Below, piece by piece: positions 30,475 to 42,900 of a stretch of DNA of 63,431 nt. The translations under genes and the position numbers were made by a program. The notes beneath the pieces were generated by a model that worked only from the letters and a program-made list of their open reading frames with translations, ran no database searches and was not told the origin of the DNA. The stretch covers positions 1 through 63,431 of the forward strand of contig CAJODI010000030.1 in assembly GCA_905233145.1 (NCBI GenBank), read 5' to 3'. Origin of the DNA: an uncultured Ruminococcus sp. Its GTDB lineage: Bacteria; Bacillota; Clostridia; Oscillospirales; Acutalibacteraceae. Position 1 is the stretch's first letter. Every line of letters begins with the position of its first letter.

Positions 30475-32240
30475 TGGATATTTTTTCAATTTTTACACTA
30501 TGCGGAGGCTTGGCATTCTTTTTGTTTGGAATGCACGTTATGTCGCAGAGTCTTGAAAAGCTGGCGGGCGGAAAGCTCGAAAAAACGCTCAGAAAAATGA
30601 CCTCTAATCCTTTTAAGAGTCTCGGCTTAGGCGCCGGAATCACGGTTGCGGTGCAGTCAAGCTCGGCAGTCACCGTCATGCTGGTCGGACTTGTAAATTC
30701 AGGTATCATGACGCTTGATCAGACAGTCGGCGTAATTATGGGCTCGAACATCGGAACCACGCTGACCGCATGGATACTCAGTATGGCAGGGATCGAGAGC
30801 GATAATGTTTTTATTTCCCTGTTAAAGCCGGAGAACTTTGCTCCCGTAATCGCGCTGATCGGCATTGTGCTGTTTATGCTCAGTAAAAAGAAAAAGCGTC
30901 AGGATATCGGTATGATTATGCTTGGCTTTTCTGTTCTGATGTACGGTATGGAGCTGATGAAGAATTCCGTTGCGCCTCTCGCCGAAATGCCGGAGTTTCA
31001 AAAGCTTCTGGTTGCTTTCAGCGTTCCAATTGTCGGTGTGCTGTTCGGAGCGGTATTTACGGGTATCATCCAATCCTCCGCGGCTTCTGTCGGCATTTTG
31101 CAGGCTCTGTCCATGACAGGAACCATCTCCTACCGAATGGCAATCCCTATCATTATGGGGCAAAACATCGGCACCTGCGTCACGGCTCTTATTTCGTCTA
31201 TCGGGGTCAACAGAAACGCAAAGCGCGTCACGATTGTTCATATGTCGTTCAACATTATCGGCACACTGGTTTGTATGCTTGTGTTCTACGGTCTTGACGT
31301 ATTTATGCACTTCGCGTTTCTCGACAATGCAATCAACCCTGTTGAAATTGCTTTTGTCCATTCAATTTTCAATATTATCACGACCGTTATATTACTTCCG
31401 CTGAGCAATCTCCTTGTCAAGCTCGCGTATAAAATAATTCCCGACAGCAAAAACAGTAAAAATCAGAATACAACCGTTTGGCTCGACGAGCGCCTGCTCG
31501 CGTCACCGCCGCTTGCAGCCTCGCAGTGCAGACAAAAAGCCAAGGGTATGGCAAAGGTTTCCAAAACGGCACTCCAAGACGCAATCAGCATTATGTTCCA
31601 ATATGATCAAAATATTGCCGACAAGGTTGAGGCAGGAGAGCAAAAGCTCGACACGATGGAAGACAAGCTGGCGACCTATATGCTCAAGCTATCGCAGAAG
31701 GAATTGACGGAAGCAGACAGCAAAACTGTCACCGAGTTGCTGCATACGATAGGAGATTTTGAGCGGATCGGCGACCACGCGATCAATATCGTAAATATCT
31801 CGCAGGAAATGAGCGATAACGGCTTGGAGTTTTCCGAGGTCGCAAAAGCAGATTTTGTCACGCTTTTTGCCGCCATTACCGAGATATCCGAGCTTGCCGT
31901 CAACGCCTTCAATAAAAATGACTTATCGCTTGCCTCTAAGGTAGAGCCGCTCGAAGAGGTAATAGACAAGCTTACCGCTAAAATCAAGCACAAGCACATT
32001 GAGCGGATGCAAAAGGGCTTGTGCAAGCCTGAGCTTGGCGTCCATATCTCGAACCTGCTCATTTATATCGAGCGCATTTCCGACCACTACTCCAATGTTG
32101 CGGTCATTATTATCCAGACCGCCCACGCAAATGTGTTCAAGCACGATTATCTCAACGAACTTAAAGCCGAACGTTCACCTCAGTTTATTGAGAACTATAA
32201 CGCTTATAAGCGTAAATATCGCCTGGCGGACAGCAACTAA
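30474..32240 (+). CDS. Na/Pi cotransporter family protein (NptA/PhoU-domain)
   Basis: A 588-residue transporter. Two inverted Na/Pi repeats carry the paired signatures VQSSSAVTVMLVGLV and IIQSSAASVGILQA; about nine membrane helices run to residue 320. The C-terminal 220 residues form a PhoU-like helical domain (IGDFERIGDHAINI; ISDHYSNV). It imports or exports inorganic phosphate with sodium. The ATG overlaps the kinase stop (TAATG), so phosphate sensing and transport are one transcript. The following repeat element begins with a hairpin plus T-run that can serve as terminator (about 32281-32308). Confidence 0.93.
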   Translation: MDIFSIFTLCGGLAFFLFGMHVMSQSLEKLAGGKLEKTLRKMTSNPFKSLGLGAGITVAVQSSSAVTVMLVGLVNSGIMTLDQTVGVIMGSNIGTTLTAWILSMAGIESDNVFISLLKPENFAPVIALIGIVLFMLSKKKKRQDIGMIMLGFSVLMYGMELMKNSVAPLAEMPEFQKLLVAFSVPIVGVLFGAVFTGIIQSSAASVGILQALSMTGTISYRMAIPIIMGQNIGTCVTALISSIGVNRNAKRVTIVHMSFNIIGTLVCMLVFYGLDVFMHFAFLDNAINPVEIAFVHSIFNIITTVILLPLSNLLVKLAYKIIPDSKNSKNQNTTVWLDERLLASPPLAASQCRQKAKGMAKVSKTALQDAISIMFQYDQNIADKVEAGEQKLDTMEDKLATYMLKLSQKELTEADSKTVTELLHTIGDFERIGDHAINIVNISQEMSDNGLEFSEVAKADFVTLFAAITEISELAVNAFNKNDLSLASKVEPLEEVIDKLTAKIKHKHIERMQKGLCKPELGVHISNLLIYIERISDHYSNVAVIIIQTAHANVFKHDYLNELKAERSPQFIENYNAYKRKYRLADSN

Positions 32241-32262
32241 TCTAAAACTTATCTAATATTAA

Positions 32263-32423
32263 TACTAAACTCAAATAAAAAATAGACAATTTTTGCGGTC
32301 TATTTTTCGCAATACTTCGTTGTCGTCCTTGCAAGGCGACAGCCTTGCAAGGACGACAGCCTTGCGGCGTCCTCCGCATTGTATTGTGATACTGTTATCA
32401 TCGCAAAGATTGTCTATTTTTTT
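32263..32423. mobile_element. MITE-like element, family 2
   Basis: Starts ATACTAAACTCAAATAAAAA, includes GCAAGGCTGTCGCC-like palindromic GC blocks (CCTTGCAAGGCGACAGCCTTGCAAGG) and ends GCAAAGATTGTCTATTTTTT. The outer TAGACAATTTTTGCGGTCTA hairpin followed by T residues can terminate the Na/Pi transporter transcript. Related copies occur at 44250, 47214, 47578 and 50065. Confidence 0.75.
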
Positions 32424-32572
32424 AAGGCAATACCGCATAATTCCGGTGCGCGGATTGCGTAGTCAGATTTTTCGTCAGAATGTACAAATAATCAGTGTGC
32501 ATACTGACGTATGGATTCTGACGAAACAATATTCAAGCAAGGCGTGCGCCATGAATTGTGCGGTGTTGCCTA
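32424..32572. mobile_element. MITE-like element, family 1 (full length)
   Basis: AAGGCAATACCGCATAATTC at 32424 and GAATTGTGCGGTGTTGCCT at its right end; the interior is the reverse orientation of the copy at 22397. It directly abuts the family-2 element, making a composite of two elements between convergent genes. Confidence 0.85.
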
Positions 32573-32595
32573 AATGGTTCGGATATTCATTGAAA

Positions 32596-33627
32596 TCATG
32601 AGCTGTGCGAAATATATTCGCCAATTGGATACGGAACATCAAATTCTGCCAGGTACCATTGCAGTGTTGTTGCGTCTGAAATATCGGTGTCTCTGTCCTG
32701 ATTTGCATCCGCCGCCAGCAAAGACAGCTCGTTTAGCTCTTCTAATTCTGCAATATGCCGCTGAATATCTGTAACATCATTGATGCTGATATAGCTGTCG
32801 GCGTTGACATCGCCAAGCATAAAAGAGTTGATCAAAACATACGGGATGTTTTTTTCTTTTGCAAAAGCATGAGCGTACGAATCAAAGTAACAGAAAACGG
32901 TGATATTTTCCCAGTCAAATGCATACGGCTGAATCAGCATTACGCTTTCCGGAATTGTCACATACTTTAAATTCGGACTGTTTGTGAAAGCGTAGTTCGG
33001 AATCGCCGTGAGCGAATCGGAAAGCTCTACCGACTCGGCTCCGCCGCCGTTAAACGAATAAGAGTCCAGCATAGCTCCGTTTTTTACAAAATCCAAATTG
33101 CTCAATGACGAACAGCCGTTGAAACAGCCGTAACCGAAATCGGCAATTTTTTCGTTGATTGTCAGATTTTCAAGCGAAGAACAGCCCGAAAACATATTTG
33201 TCGGCATACTGACCATATCAGAAAGCAGCGTAACGGTTTTCAGTGCGCCGCATTCCGCAAACGCTCTGTCGCCGAAGTTGACGACGTTTTCCGGAATTGT
33301 TACCGTTTCAAGCGAGGAACAGCCCATAAAAGCGTATTCCTCAACCGTAGTGTTGGTGCCGGAAAAGATAACCTCCTTAATGTTTTCATTTCCCGAGAAG
33401 GCGTTTTTGCCGATAACCGTGACAGGATAATTTCTGAAATACTCCGGTAAGATAACCGATCCACCGTTACCGCTGTAGGAGATTAGGGTAGCCTGATGTT
33501 TGGATGTATTTACTTCAAACCCAAAATCATTTTCATGAATCACTAACGCAGACGCCGAAAAACCAAAGCCTGCTGAACACAGTGAAAGAACAAGGGTGGT
33601 AATAATTAATTTTTTTAGATACTTCAT
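32596..33627 (-). CDS. BspA-type leucine-rich repeat protein with C-terminal dockerin
   Basis: A secreted 343-residue protein. Signal peptide (1-27), then five or six BspA-like LRR units (EEYAFMGCSSLETVTIPENV, DRAFAECGALKTVTL, NYAFTNSPNLKYVTIPESV), and a C-terminal type I dockerin with two good calcium loops, DVNADSYISIND and DANQDRDTDISD, and an IGEYI tail. LRR modules mediate binding; the dockerin should attach it to a cohesin. ATG at 33627 is chosen, as the longer reading has no signal peptide at its end. It lies downstream of the giant surface-protein gene. Confidence 0.88.
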   Translation of the reverse strand: MKYLKKLIITTLVLSLCSAGFGFSASALVIHENDFGFEVNTSKHQATLISYSGNGGSVILPEYFRNYPVTVIGKNAFSGNENIKEVIFSGTNTTVEEYAFMGCSSLETVTIPENVVNFGDRAFAECGALKTVTLLSDMVSMPTNMFSGCSSLENLTINEKIADFGYGCFNGCSSLSNLDFVKNGAMLDSYSFNGGGAESVELSDSLTAIPNYAFTNSPNLKYVTIPESVMLIQPYAFDWENITVFCYFDSYAHAFAKEKNIPYVLINSFMLGDVNADSYISINDVTDIQRHIAELEELNELSLLAADANQDRDTDISDATTLQWYLAEFDVPYPIGEYISHSS

Positions 33628-33681
33628 ATTTATTTCTCTCAAACTGATTTTTCTCTTAAACTGAATCAGACGGTAACTGTT

Positions 33682-33735
33682 AAGGCAATACCGCATAATT
33701 CGGGCGTGCGCCGCGAATTGTGCGGTGTTGCCTTA
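33682..33735. mobile_element. MITE-like element, family 1 (short, 54 bp)
   Basis: Only the two terminal repeats remain, AAGGCAATACCGCATAATTC and CGAATTGTGCGGTGTTGCCTT, joined by GGGCGTGCGCCG. It forms one long hairpin between the 43-residue peptide gene and the LRR gene. Confidence 0.8.
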
Positions 33736-33771
33736 ATGGTTTTTTGATAACAGTATAGTCATAAAACAGAA

Positions 33772-33903
33772 TCAAACATCACCGTCATCATCATTTTCAA
33801 TAATATCGTCTATGGGCGTTTCCGCGGACGTAGACGCGCAAACGACTGTTTCAAGCTCTAATTTAACGTATTCAAATTCAGGTGAAATATAAGATTTCTT
33901 CAA
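33772..33903 (-). CDS. Small acidic peptide (43 residues) coupled to the giant surface protein
   Basis: A TTG-initiated ORF starts 13 bases after the stop of the 3173-residue protein, with AGAGGG seven bases upstream that overlaps that stop. It begins MKKSYISPEFEYVKLELETV, has one Cys (VVCASTS), and ends in an acidic run (ENDDDGDV). A Lys-Lys-x-Tyr-x-x-Pro opening followed by a short extended segment is reminiscent of small peptide families in gut Firmicutes, and faintly of RiPP leaders, but no modification genes are near. Function unknown. Confidence 0.6.
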   Translation of the reverse strand: MKKSYISPEFEYVKLELETVVCASTSAETPIDDIIENDDDGDV

Positions 33904-33915
33904 CAAAACACCCTC

Positions 33916-36900
33916 TTAACTCCATTTTTTGGCTGTGTTGTCAACAACTTCGCCATTGTGATAAATCAAACAGTTGCTGCTTACGCTCCAATTATTCTGA
34001 TATTTTAAAGCGGCGCAATACATCAAACACGTATCTCCGTTAGAGCCCGTATTGTTGATATTTAGTGCGGAAGTTTTATAAACAGTCGTAAACTGCACTC
34101 TGTTTTTGTTTGTCAGATTTGCGGTTGAATCACCATTTTTGGGAGTATTGCCGTTTGAAACAACCGTATAAATGTATCCCTTGGTAGTCAGCGTCAGCTT
34201 CAATTCGGTATTAACGCCGCTTTCGTCTATGGCTCCGTCATAGGTTTCCGCAGACGAGAATTGCTTGCTGCCTGTTTCTTCATCGTGCTTTTGAACAATT
34301 TCCTTTAACTGATCCTTATACTGTTCAAAGAGCTCGTCAATTTTTTCAGGCGTATAGACCTCAGGGTTATCTCTGATCTGAGTGCTCAGAGAAATATTGA
34401 TGAACGCAATTTTTTGAACATTTTTATCATATTCAGGCGCGCCGTAAACGCTTCCGAGAATATTCAGTCGCGTTCTTGATATGCCGCTTGCGTCAACAAA
34501 GGTATCATTTACGTTTGCCGAAATTGAAATACCGGGATTGGAAGAACCGCTTTCCGAATAAACCGCATAGAGCTTGGTGTCGTCGGTGACACGGTACAAA
34601 AAGTCCCTTTCAACAGAAGCGATCTGCGTTCCCTCTTGGTTGTATGCCCAATACGCAAAGCGGTAGTTGTCAAACGCCTCGGCAGCATATTCCGACGGCA
34701 AATCGTCGGTATATCCGCGCAAACCGTATTTTTCGATAAATCCGCCTGCATCCTTAGCCTCATTATCGGTGCCGCCGAAACGCTGATTATAATAGAACTT
34801 ATCGTTAAGGCACTTGACAGCATTATCGGCGCTCTTGGCGTTCGCGACAAACACAGTATTGCCACCGACAGTTTTTTCAACCAAATCATCCGCACTGTTT
34901 GCGCCGTAGATGTCTACGTTATACAGTCTGGGATAATTGTAGCACCAAACAACGATTTTATTTACCTTTTTGTAATCATCCGGAGAGTTAAAGCTCTCTG
35001 CCAATTCGTTGCCTTCGGTATCGTAATAATTTACCCATTTTTCATTCTTAGACTCAGCCTGACCCGCGTATTCCTCATGATTGTTCGGCTTGCCGAGGTA
35101 GTCGGTGTGGTAGGTTGTATTGTCCCCGTAGCTGACAGGATTTCCGTTTACAAAATAGGTCCTGCCGCGCATAGCCTCTTTTGCAGCGCTTTGTGACGTC
35201 CAAAGGTCATAATCACACATAACGTTAGCTACCGACAGCGCGTTGTCGGAAAACTCAACCGCCTTGTCGCCGATGAGGTTGGCAAAGTCAATTGATTTAA
35301 CAGCATTTGAAGCGTCATAAGTAATGAATTCTTCCGGAATGCTTTTTACAGAAACGGTATACACGGTTTCCGTGTTTTCAATACCGGAGGGCTTTCCGTC
35401 GATTTCATAACGGTCATAATACTTAAACTGAATCTCAAACGGCTTGGGGGTGTTCACAATTGTCGCGGTAGCCGTTGCGCCCGTGTCGTCATAGGTTATC
35501 TGATTGCTATAGCCCAAAACCGGAGCTTCCTCAACCGTATAGCTGAAATAATAGGTCGTGTCGGCTTCGGTTGTGTAGACCGGCAGACCCTTGATCACTC
35601 TTGTCCATGTTGCGGAGCCCGGACGTCCGTTTTCCGCCTTGCTGACAGTGAACCAGCCGTCGTCCGCGTCAACATCGGGTATAACGCTTGCGTCGGTAAA
35701 CAACACAACCTTGTTTTCGCCTCCGTCAGTTACGGCGGTTCCGTCCTCGTTCTCCCAATGCTGCCAAATTCTAACCCTGATCTGTTCGGGACGTGATTTG
35801 TCCGCGTCGTTTTTGTCATTCCAAATCTTTTGAATGGTAAGGTCAATGTTGCCGCAGGGATCTTTGCTCTCGCCCGGATTCGGGATCAGACTCTCGTCAT
35901 TGGCATAGCTGGGCGTATCGAGCATCAAAACAGCTTTTGCGCTGCTGACATATACCTCCAGCAGTGTTGCATTATCTCCGGAAGGATTGGACGCGAGCTT
36001 TGCACCGTTCCATTTTTCAAATATCTTTCTGTACGGTTCATTTGTACCGGGCGCAATAGGCGCGGCAAGGTGTATGATATCAAATCTCTTATACTCTGTA
36101 CCGCTGTCTGATACAGCCTGCGAACCGATTTGCTGATTGCTGCCGGTCAGCGCATAGGTCAAATCGGTGTTTCTGTAAACCGAATAGCGGTTTTCTTCTC
36201 CGGCAACCTTTTCGATAGATTCCAAAGTATTGAAGCTGTAGACAGATTGAAGCCTTGTGCCGCCGCTGAAGGTGCCTACCTTTTGCGCGGTACCGCGCAC
36301 AACATCACAGTAAACCATTGTGTCGGAAGTGAATTTGCCTTCGTTATTATAGCCGACAAAGCCGCCCGCAAAACCGTTCTCGCCGCTGCCGTCCTCTGTG
36401 TTGGACGCGCCGCCGCCGTAAACGTCATAGCCGTCGGCAATACCCGTAACGGAGCAGTTGTCAACTCTTGTGCGGTTGCCCTTGATCAGATTGACAACGA
36501 TCTCAGCGTTTTCCGCGTTGGTGTCAATACCGTTTTCGTTATAGGGCAGCTCAACAATGGAATCGCCGATTGTAATAACGGCAGTTCCGGTTTTGCCGTC
36601 TCCCTGCTTAACCAGCGAAACTCCGATGCGCAGGCCAAGCAAATTAATAAGAAGCTTTAAGCCGAGAATGCCCAAATCCAGATTCAGCAAATCAAGCTTT
36701 TCCAAATCGTCAACCTGCAAAATTCGGATCAGCGCGTTGACGATTCCGAGCACTTGCTGTACCAGTGCAGAGTCAACCTCCGCCGATACTAAATAGTTCA
36801 TATTTGTCTTGCCGACAAAGCCGCCGGCAATTTGGTCGCTGTATACCTGTTTCAGCTTATTTACATGAGAATTTTTAATCTGAGAAACATCCGCGTAACC

Positions 36901-39900
36901 CGAGAAGCCGCCCGAAATCGGTTCAGCGCCCTCGGCAGACATAATGATCGCACCGGCGTCTATTCCCGAAACATTACAATTCTCGGCAACTGTTCCGAAA
37001 ACATCCAGAACGCCTGCGTTCAAGCCTGCTAGCGGTCCGGCGATCTGCGCGTCGTCAACATCGACCGCACCGTTTTTGCCCATGTGACCGATAAAGCCGC
37101 CGGCATAGTTGGGCGCAAAAACAGTGTTGAGATTGGTTACACCGGAATTTTTAACGGTGCCGTTCATCATGCCGCCGCCAAAGCCGCCTGCGCAGCCCGA
37201 CTGACGGATTTCACTGAGGATACCGCTCTGCGCGGATTGATAAGCACGGATAACCATGCCCTCCGGCACACCGTTTACATTTGAATAATAAATATATGTG
37301 CGGAACACATCCAGCAAGTCAACGCTTCCTGCCTTGATAAGGCTGAGTATACTGGTTGAACCTGTTCCGGTTGAGGAAACGGAAGCTACGCTGCCAACGT
37401 CTGCCAAGCCGACAAAGCCGCCTGCGTAATACAATCCGTCCACGCTGCGCAAGCCGTTTACGGTGATATCGCTTTCACCCTTGCGGCTGCCAATAACTGA
37501 CGCTTCAAGCAAGCCTGCAAAGCCGCCGGCAAACTGCGGAGGCGTATTTGTAACACCGCCGACAGTGAATCCAAAGCTTTGATTATCAGGATTCACCTCC
37601 GCCTTGCGAATAGTTGTAACGGTTGCTTCCATCACAGACGCCAGGCTGCCGGGAGTAGAAATAATGCTGTTCAAAATTTCTTGCAGGAGACCGTTTGATG
37701 AATTTGTATTTACATCCGCAACAGAAGCGGCAGTCGCCATTCCGACATAACCTCCGGCAGCGTTTGTACCCCTTACAAAACGCAGGTTGTAAACGTTGCA
37801 GCCGGTTCCCGCTGTGTCATCAGCGTTTTTGTCTCCCCAAATCTGCGCGCCGTACACAGAGCCGGCATAGCCGCCGGCATAACCGCAACTATGGGTGAAA
37901 TCTGTTCCAAAGCACTCAACCGTCATACCCGACTGCCATCCGCGAACAGAGCCGCTCTTGACTGTAGGTACAAACACCTGTGCTGCCTTTACAAGCTGGC
38001 CGAGGTTCAGATTCAGTCCGAGAATACCTACGTTGCCGAAGCTGGCAGCCGCGCCTGTCTGCATTTTGCCGGCGTAGCCGCCTGCGCTGCGCATTGCGCG
38101 TATTTTTTTCATATCATAAGACTGACCGTCGGTGATAACGCCTGTTACCATATAGCCGACATAACCTCCGGCGCTGCCGCCCTCGGTGATCAGCATTGTT
38201 TCGTGGGTTGATCGTCCTGCAACAACATTACAGCCGTAGACATATTTTGACAGCCTTACGTTGAGCTCTGCCTGAGTGGAAACAGTTCCGCTTTGCGCCA
38301 GCTCAGCGCCGTAGCCGCCGTATTTTCCTACATACGCAACCCACGCGTTCCAAGTGTCAACGTCAAGATTGCGCAGCGGACCGTAAACCGCTGTGTGTTC
38401 CTCTGTGGGATACACCGCGGAAAGCGCGGAAAGAACGTTATCCAGCTTAATCAGTCTGCCAAGGAGCTTGATGCTTCCGGTATCGGCTGTATCGGCGCTT
38501 TCCATGTAACCGGTAAAGCCGCCTGCGTATTCATAGCCATAAACCGAACGAATGCGCCATGCGGTAGCAATATGCTGTTCGCCGGTATAGCTGCCGATTT
38601 TTGGATCGTCCGACTGAGTTCCGATAACAGGGCGTATACCATCGTTCTGGTCTTTCCATGTGTCGGTATTCAGACCCCAGATGTGTCCACCCTCGTTGTG
38701 ACCGCAATAGCCGCCGGCAACGCCGCGCTGATGAGCTTCATCTGAAGCTGCCTGCGCTCTTATCGCGCCGCCGCAGGGCACACACGAGGTTGTGGAGTTG
38801 CGGATCGTAGGTACAAAATCCTCAACCAGAGAAGCCAAAGCGGAGTCAACATCTATCAGGCTGCCCAGAATACTTGCGTCATCAAGCAGATTGGCAACGT
38901 TGCCGGGCTGCATGTTGCCGACATAACCGCCTGCCGCTTCCTGAGCAATGATATAATAAAAATTCTTACTGTGTGAGTTTTGGATATGACCGCCGTAAAT
39001 GCCGCCGGCATAGCCGCCTGCCATACCAACCTTGCCGTCGTCGGGATCGGTACCGTCAGCAATAACCGAAAATCCGCCCGCGGCGCCCTGAACATCAGAG
39101 TGTTCGATTGTCGTAACAACAACATTGAGAGCTGAAAGCGCATTTGTCAGCGCAATGGATTCACCAAGCACCTTCAAACCTTTGCCGAGGCTTGCAGAGC
39201 TGCCGATGTCCATATTGCCGACGTAGCCGCCTGCAAAGTGACCGCCTGTGACCGCGTAAGTGCTTTGTGAGCTGTCAAAATATGAGGGAGCGCCAACCGC
39301 CTCCAAATCTGTCGGAGGAGTTACCTTTGTGTTTTTCAGCGTATAAACATCACAGTGTGAGATCTGCGCGCCGCTCATATAGCCGCCAAAGCCGCCGGCG
39401 CTGCCCGAATAGGGATCGTCCGGACGAATCTCGTTCGCCGCCACGGAGAAGCCGTTTTTGCTGTATACTCCGGCGTGATTCACAATCGGAATATAGGCGC
39501 TCATAATGTCGAGCAGCTTGCTCACGTCTATGCTCAGCTCGGTATCGCCGAGAATAGAGATGCCGCCGCCGGCGTCTGCCAAAGCACCCGAACGCAGCTT
39601 GCCGCCGAAGCCGCCGCCGTAGGTTCTGCCACGGACAAGGTTGATGTTAAAGACCGCGAACTGCTTTTCCAAATCACCGGTAGCGTTGACCGCGCCGGGA
39701 TCATAGAGCTCCTTCATGGTTTTTGTCCATTTGGGATTTTCGCTGTCGTCTACTGTTGAAATATCGGAATTATCGACTGTGCCGCTCTCCATATCAGCGA
39801 CAAAGCCGCCTGCGATATCCGCGTCTACATATCCGCCGTCCACAAATGTCGTGGTGCAGTTTGTATAAGAGGGGATCAGATACTCGACCGCGTTGAGCAG

Positions 39901-42900
39901 ACTTCCTTCCACAGAAAGCAAGCTCTTGAAGCCGTTGACGTCGGATACATCCGCGAGACCTCCGGTTGTTGAAACGCCGACAAAGCCGCCGCTGTAGCCC
40001 TGAACGGAAGCCGCCTTGACCGACAACAGCTTGTCGGTATGGCAGTTGCTGAGCTCTGTGCTGTTGCTCTGCGCGATAAAGCCGGAGGCTACATACTGAT
40101 AGCCCTCGTTGGAATTTCCGCTGCCCTTTGCCTCGACGGTAAAGCCGTCATCAATGCCGGTCACGGAGGAATCCGTTATCTTTACATGAATACTCTGTCC
40201 GATAGACAGCAGATTCTTAACATTAAGCAAATGGTTCAGACCGAGCAGATTGATTGTCAGGCCGCCCGAGCCAATCACATCACCGGGTCCGGCAGAGGCA
40301 ATAAAGCCTGCCGCCTTATTGTTCGCCGCTTCTACTCTTTTCAGCTTTTGCAGCGTAACATCATCAATAGTACCGCCATAGGCTCTGCCAAAGCCGCCGC
40401 CGGCATAATCGCCGTCAAAGTCCTGCGCCGTGCCGGTCGCCTTGACTTCATAACCGCCGTCCGCGCCGGTAACTGCGACCTTGCTGACGGTAAAGCTATT
40501 GAAGCTGCCTGCGCTGAGCGTACCGTCCAAAACTCCGGCAAGGTTTACCGTTTCGAGCTGTCCGGCAATACCACCGGCAAAGTCGCCGCTTGCTGTGACG
40601 GTTTCAAGATTGTTCAGTACGTTGGTGCGCGCGGTTTTATCCGTAATATGCTGATTCTCCTGCGACCAGAAGGAGAGCTTATTCATATAGTCTGCCGAGG
40701 ATTCTGTCAGGTAAACGCCCTGTCCCCTGCCGAGGATACCGCCTACATATTGACGTCCCGACACATTCACGGGACCGGCGTCGATCTGACAGCCCATGAC
40801 AGCGGACGGCACCAAACCAACCAGAGAGAGCAGCTTTTGGTTCTGTCCTTCGTTGCCCGAAGAAAGCAGACCGGTTCCAAGCTGTCTGACAACCGCCAGC
40901 AGGCTGTTGTCATTTTGATTTGCGGCGTCCTTGCCTATGCTGTTGAACCAGCCGAGAGTTGCCTCGCCGACAAAGCCGCCGATGTGGTCGCCGCTGCCTG
41001 TTACGGTCAGCGTGTTGTATTCATCGCCTGTGATCTCGCAGTCAATAGCATAGCTCGCCGACAGCGCGCCGGTAAAGCCGCCGAGATACTCGCCGCCTTC
41101 TACCGCGACATTTGAGTCGGAAATCGAGCAGTTTCTTAACAGGCTTTGAGTTTCAAACTCACCGATATTGTCAAGATTTTCGTTAAAGCGCGAGAAGATT
41201 TCGTTTTCTTCAATCACGTCTATGCCCAAATCGTTGAGCGTGCCCTTTACCTCCGCGTCACGCGCGACGCCCGAAAATCCGCCGCCCAGACTTGCCGCCC
41301 TGACGGTGTAATCGCTGTTTTGAATAGCGCAGTCCTCGATCTGCGTAGCGATTTGCAAGCCGACAAAGCCGCCGTTGTTATTCGTGTCATTTTGTCCGAC
41401 ATCACCCTGAAGACTGTCCAGCGTACAATTCAGGATATGAGGCTCCAAATATCCGGTCGGGATCAAATCGCGCAGCGGCAGTGCGTTTGTGAGCAGAATG
41501 CTGATCAAATCGCCCAGTCCCAGCCCGGGGATCGCGTTGAGCAGCGAGGCGAGTACATCCGTCAGGTCGCCCAGCACCCGTGACAAACCGCTGTACTGGG
41601 TTACGCCGTCGGTATAACCTACAAAGCCGCCGGTATTGTCCTTGTGGTTTTCAACCGTAACATTTCCGGAAACCGCACAGTCTTTGATCTCAACGTCGCC
41701 TACGATACGTCCGGCAAAGGCGCCTGTGGAATATATGGTGGGATCCTTTGTTCGTGCGTTAAGCAAAGCACTGAGCGTATCTCTCAGAGAAAGACTGACG
41801 CTGCCGAACGAAACGATTGTCAGCAGTCCGTCCAGTAAGTCGCCGACCAGCCAGCCCAGGCTGCTTGTCAGCGCGCTGACAAGCGTTGTGGCTTCTGTGG
41901 CAGTGGTAGCGGTGTTATGCACCTCTACCCGGTTCAGCTCGATATTATGCACCTTTACTGTGCCGGTGCTGACGCCGATATTGGCTGTATTAACTTCATT
42001 TGTGACCGTCGCAAAAAATCCAACGCCTATATATTCGTCAGCCTTGATCGGTACGTTTTGGTTGACATAGACATTGGAAATAACAGGGCGGTTAATGCTC
42101 GCCGTCGCCGTCAGCTCAGTGGCATCGGTATTGCTGCTGCCGTTCCAAAGCTTTTCACCTGCCGTGCTTTTTGCGCCGTACATATTTCCGCTGAACATCA
42201 GCGGCGTCCAGGGTTTTGCGCTGCCGCCGAGGTCAATATCACGGAAGATAATGTAGTTTGCTGTATTCGTGTATTTTTCTCCGGTTGTAATATCGCTGCC
42301 CTGTGACAGGCTTGTGTGTCCGGAGTCCAAATATGTTTCGCCTGTTTCCTGATTGACGCAGGCATAGTATTTAAGAACGTTTGAATCTTTGTTGTCGATA
42401 CCCTGAAACGAGTAATCCTTGCTGTCGTTTTGACTTTGGAGCAAATCCGCGTCGCCGCCGTACAGCATAACAGGTTCGCCGTTTTTTGTATCCGGTTCAA
42501 AATGAGTGCCAACCAGCTCCACCTGATAAATCGCGGACAAAACATCTTTGTCGGAACCAATAGCGCGCAGCTGCTCCTGATTGCCGATAAGAATATAGGT
42601 TTTGCCGTCTATCTTCTTGATAACCTGACCCGGGAAGTCGCGTCCGTCTGTCGCCGCGCCTACCTTGCCGTCAGCCTGCGCGCCGGCAGAATCCCCTGCC
42701 TTTGCGCCCACAGACTCGGTATCCGCTTTTTTGCCGATATTCGCTTTTTGAGTGATATCCGCATTTTTGCTGACGATAGAAACCGGCTTTTCCGAAATAT
42801 CCGAATCAAACTGCGCCGACACAACATAATTGTGATCCGGGCTGTAGGTCAGCGGCGCCTTGCCGTTTTCATCAAGGCAGACGGGCTGACCCGTACCAAA

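Noticed and set aside
32293-32601. ORF of 102 codons in the plus strand
   Set aside because: It is made of the two MITE-like elements and their palindromes; no ribosome-binding site and no homology recognised.
40039-41115. Long plus-strand ORF (358 codons) inside the giant gene
   Set aside because: It is antisense to strongly biased, repeat-structured coding sequence, has no ribosome-binding site and no recognisable domain. GC-rich third positions of the giant gene keep the opposite frame open.
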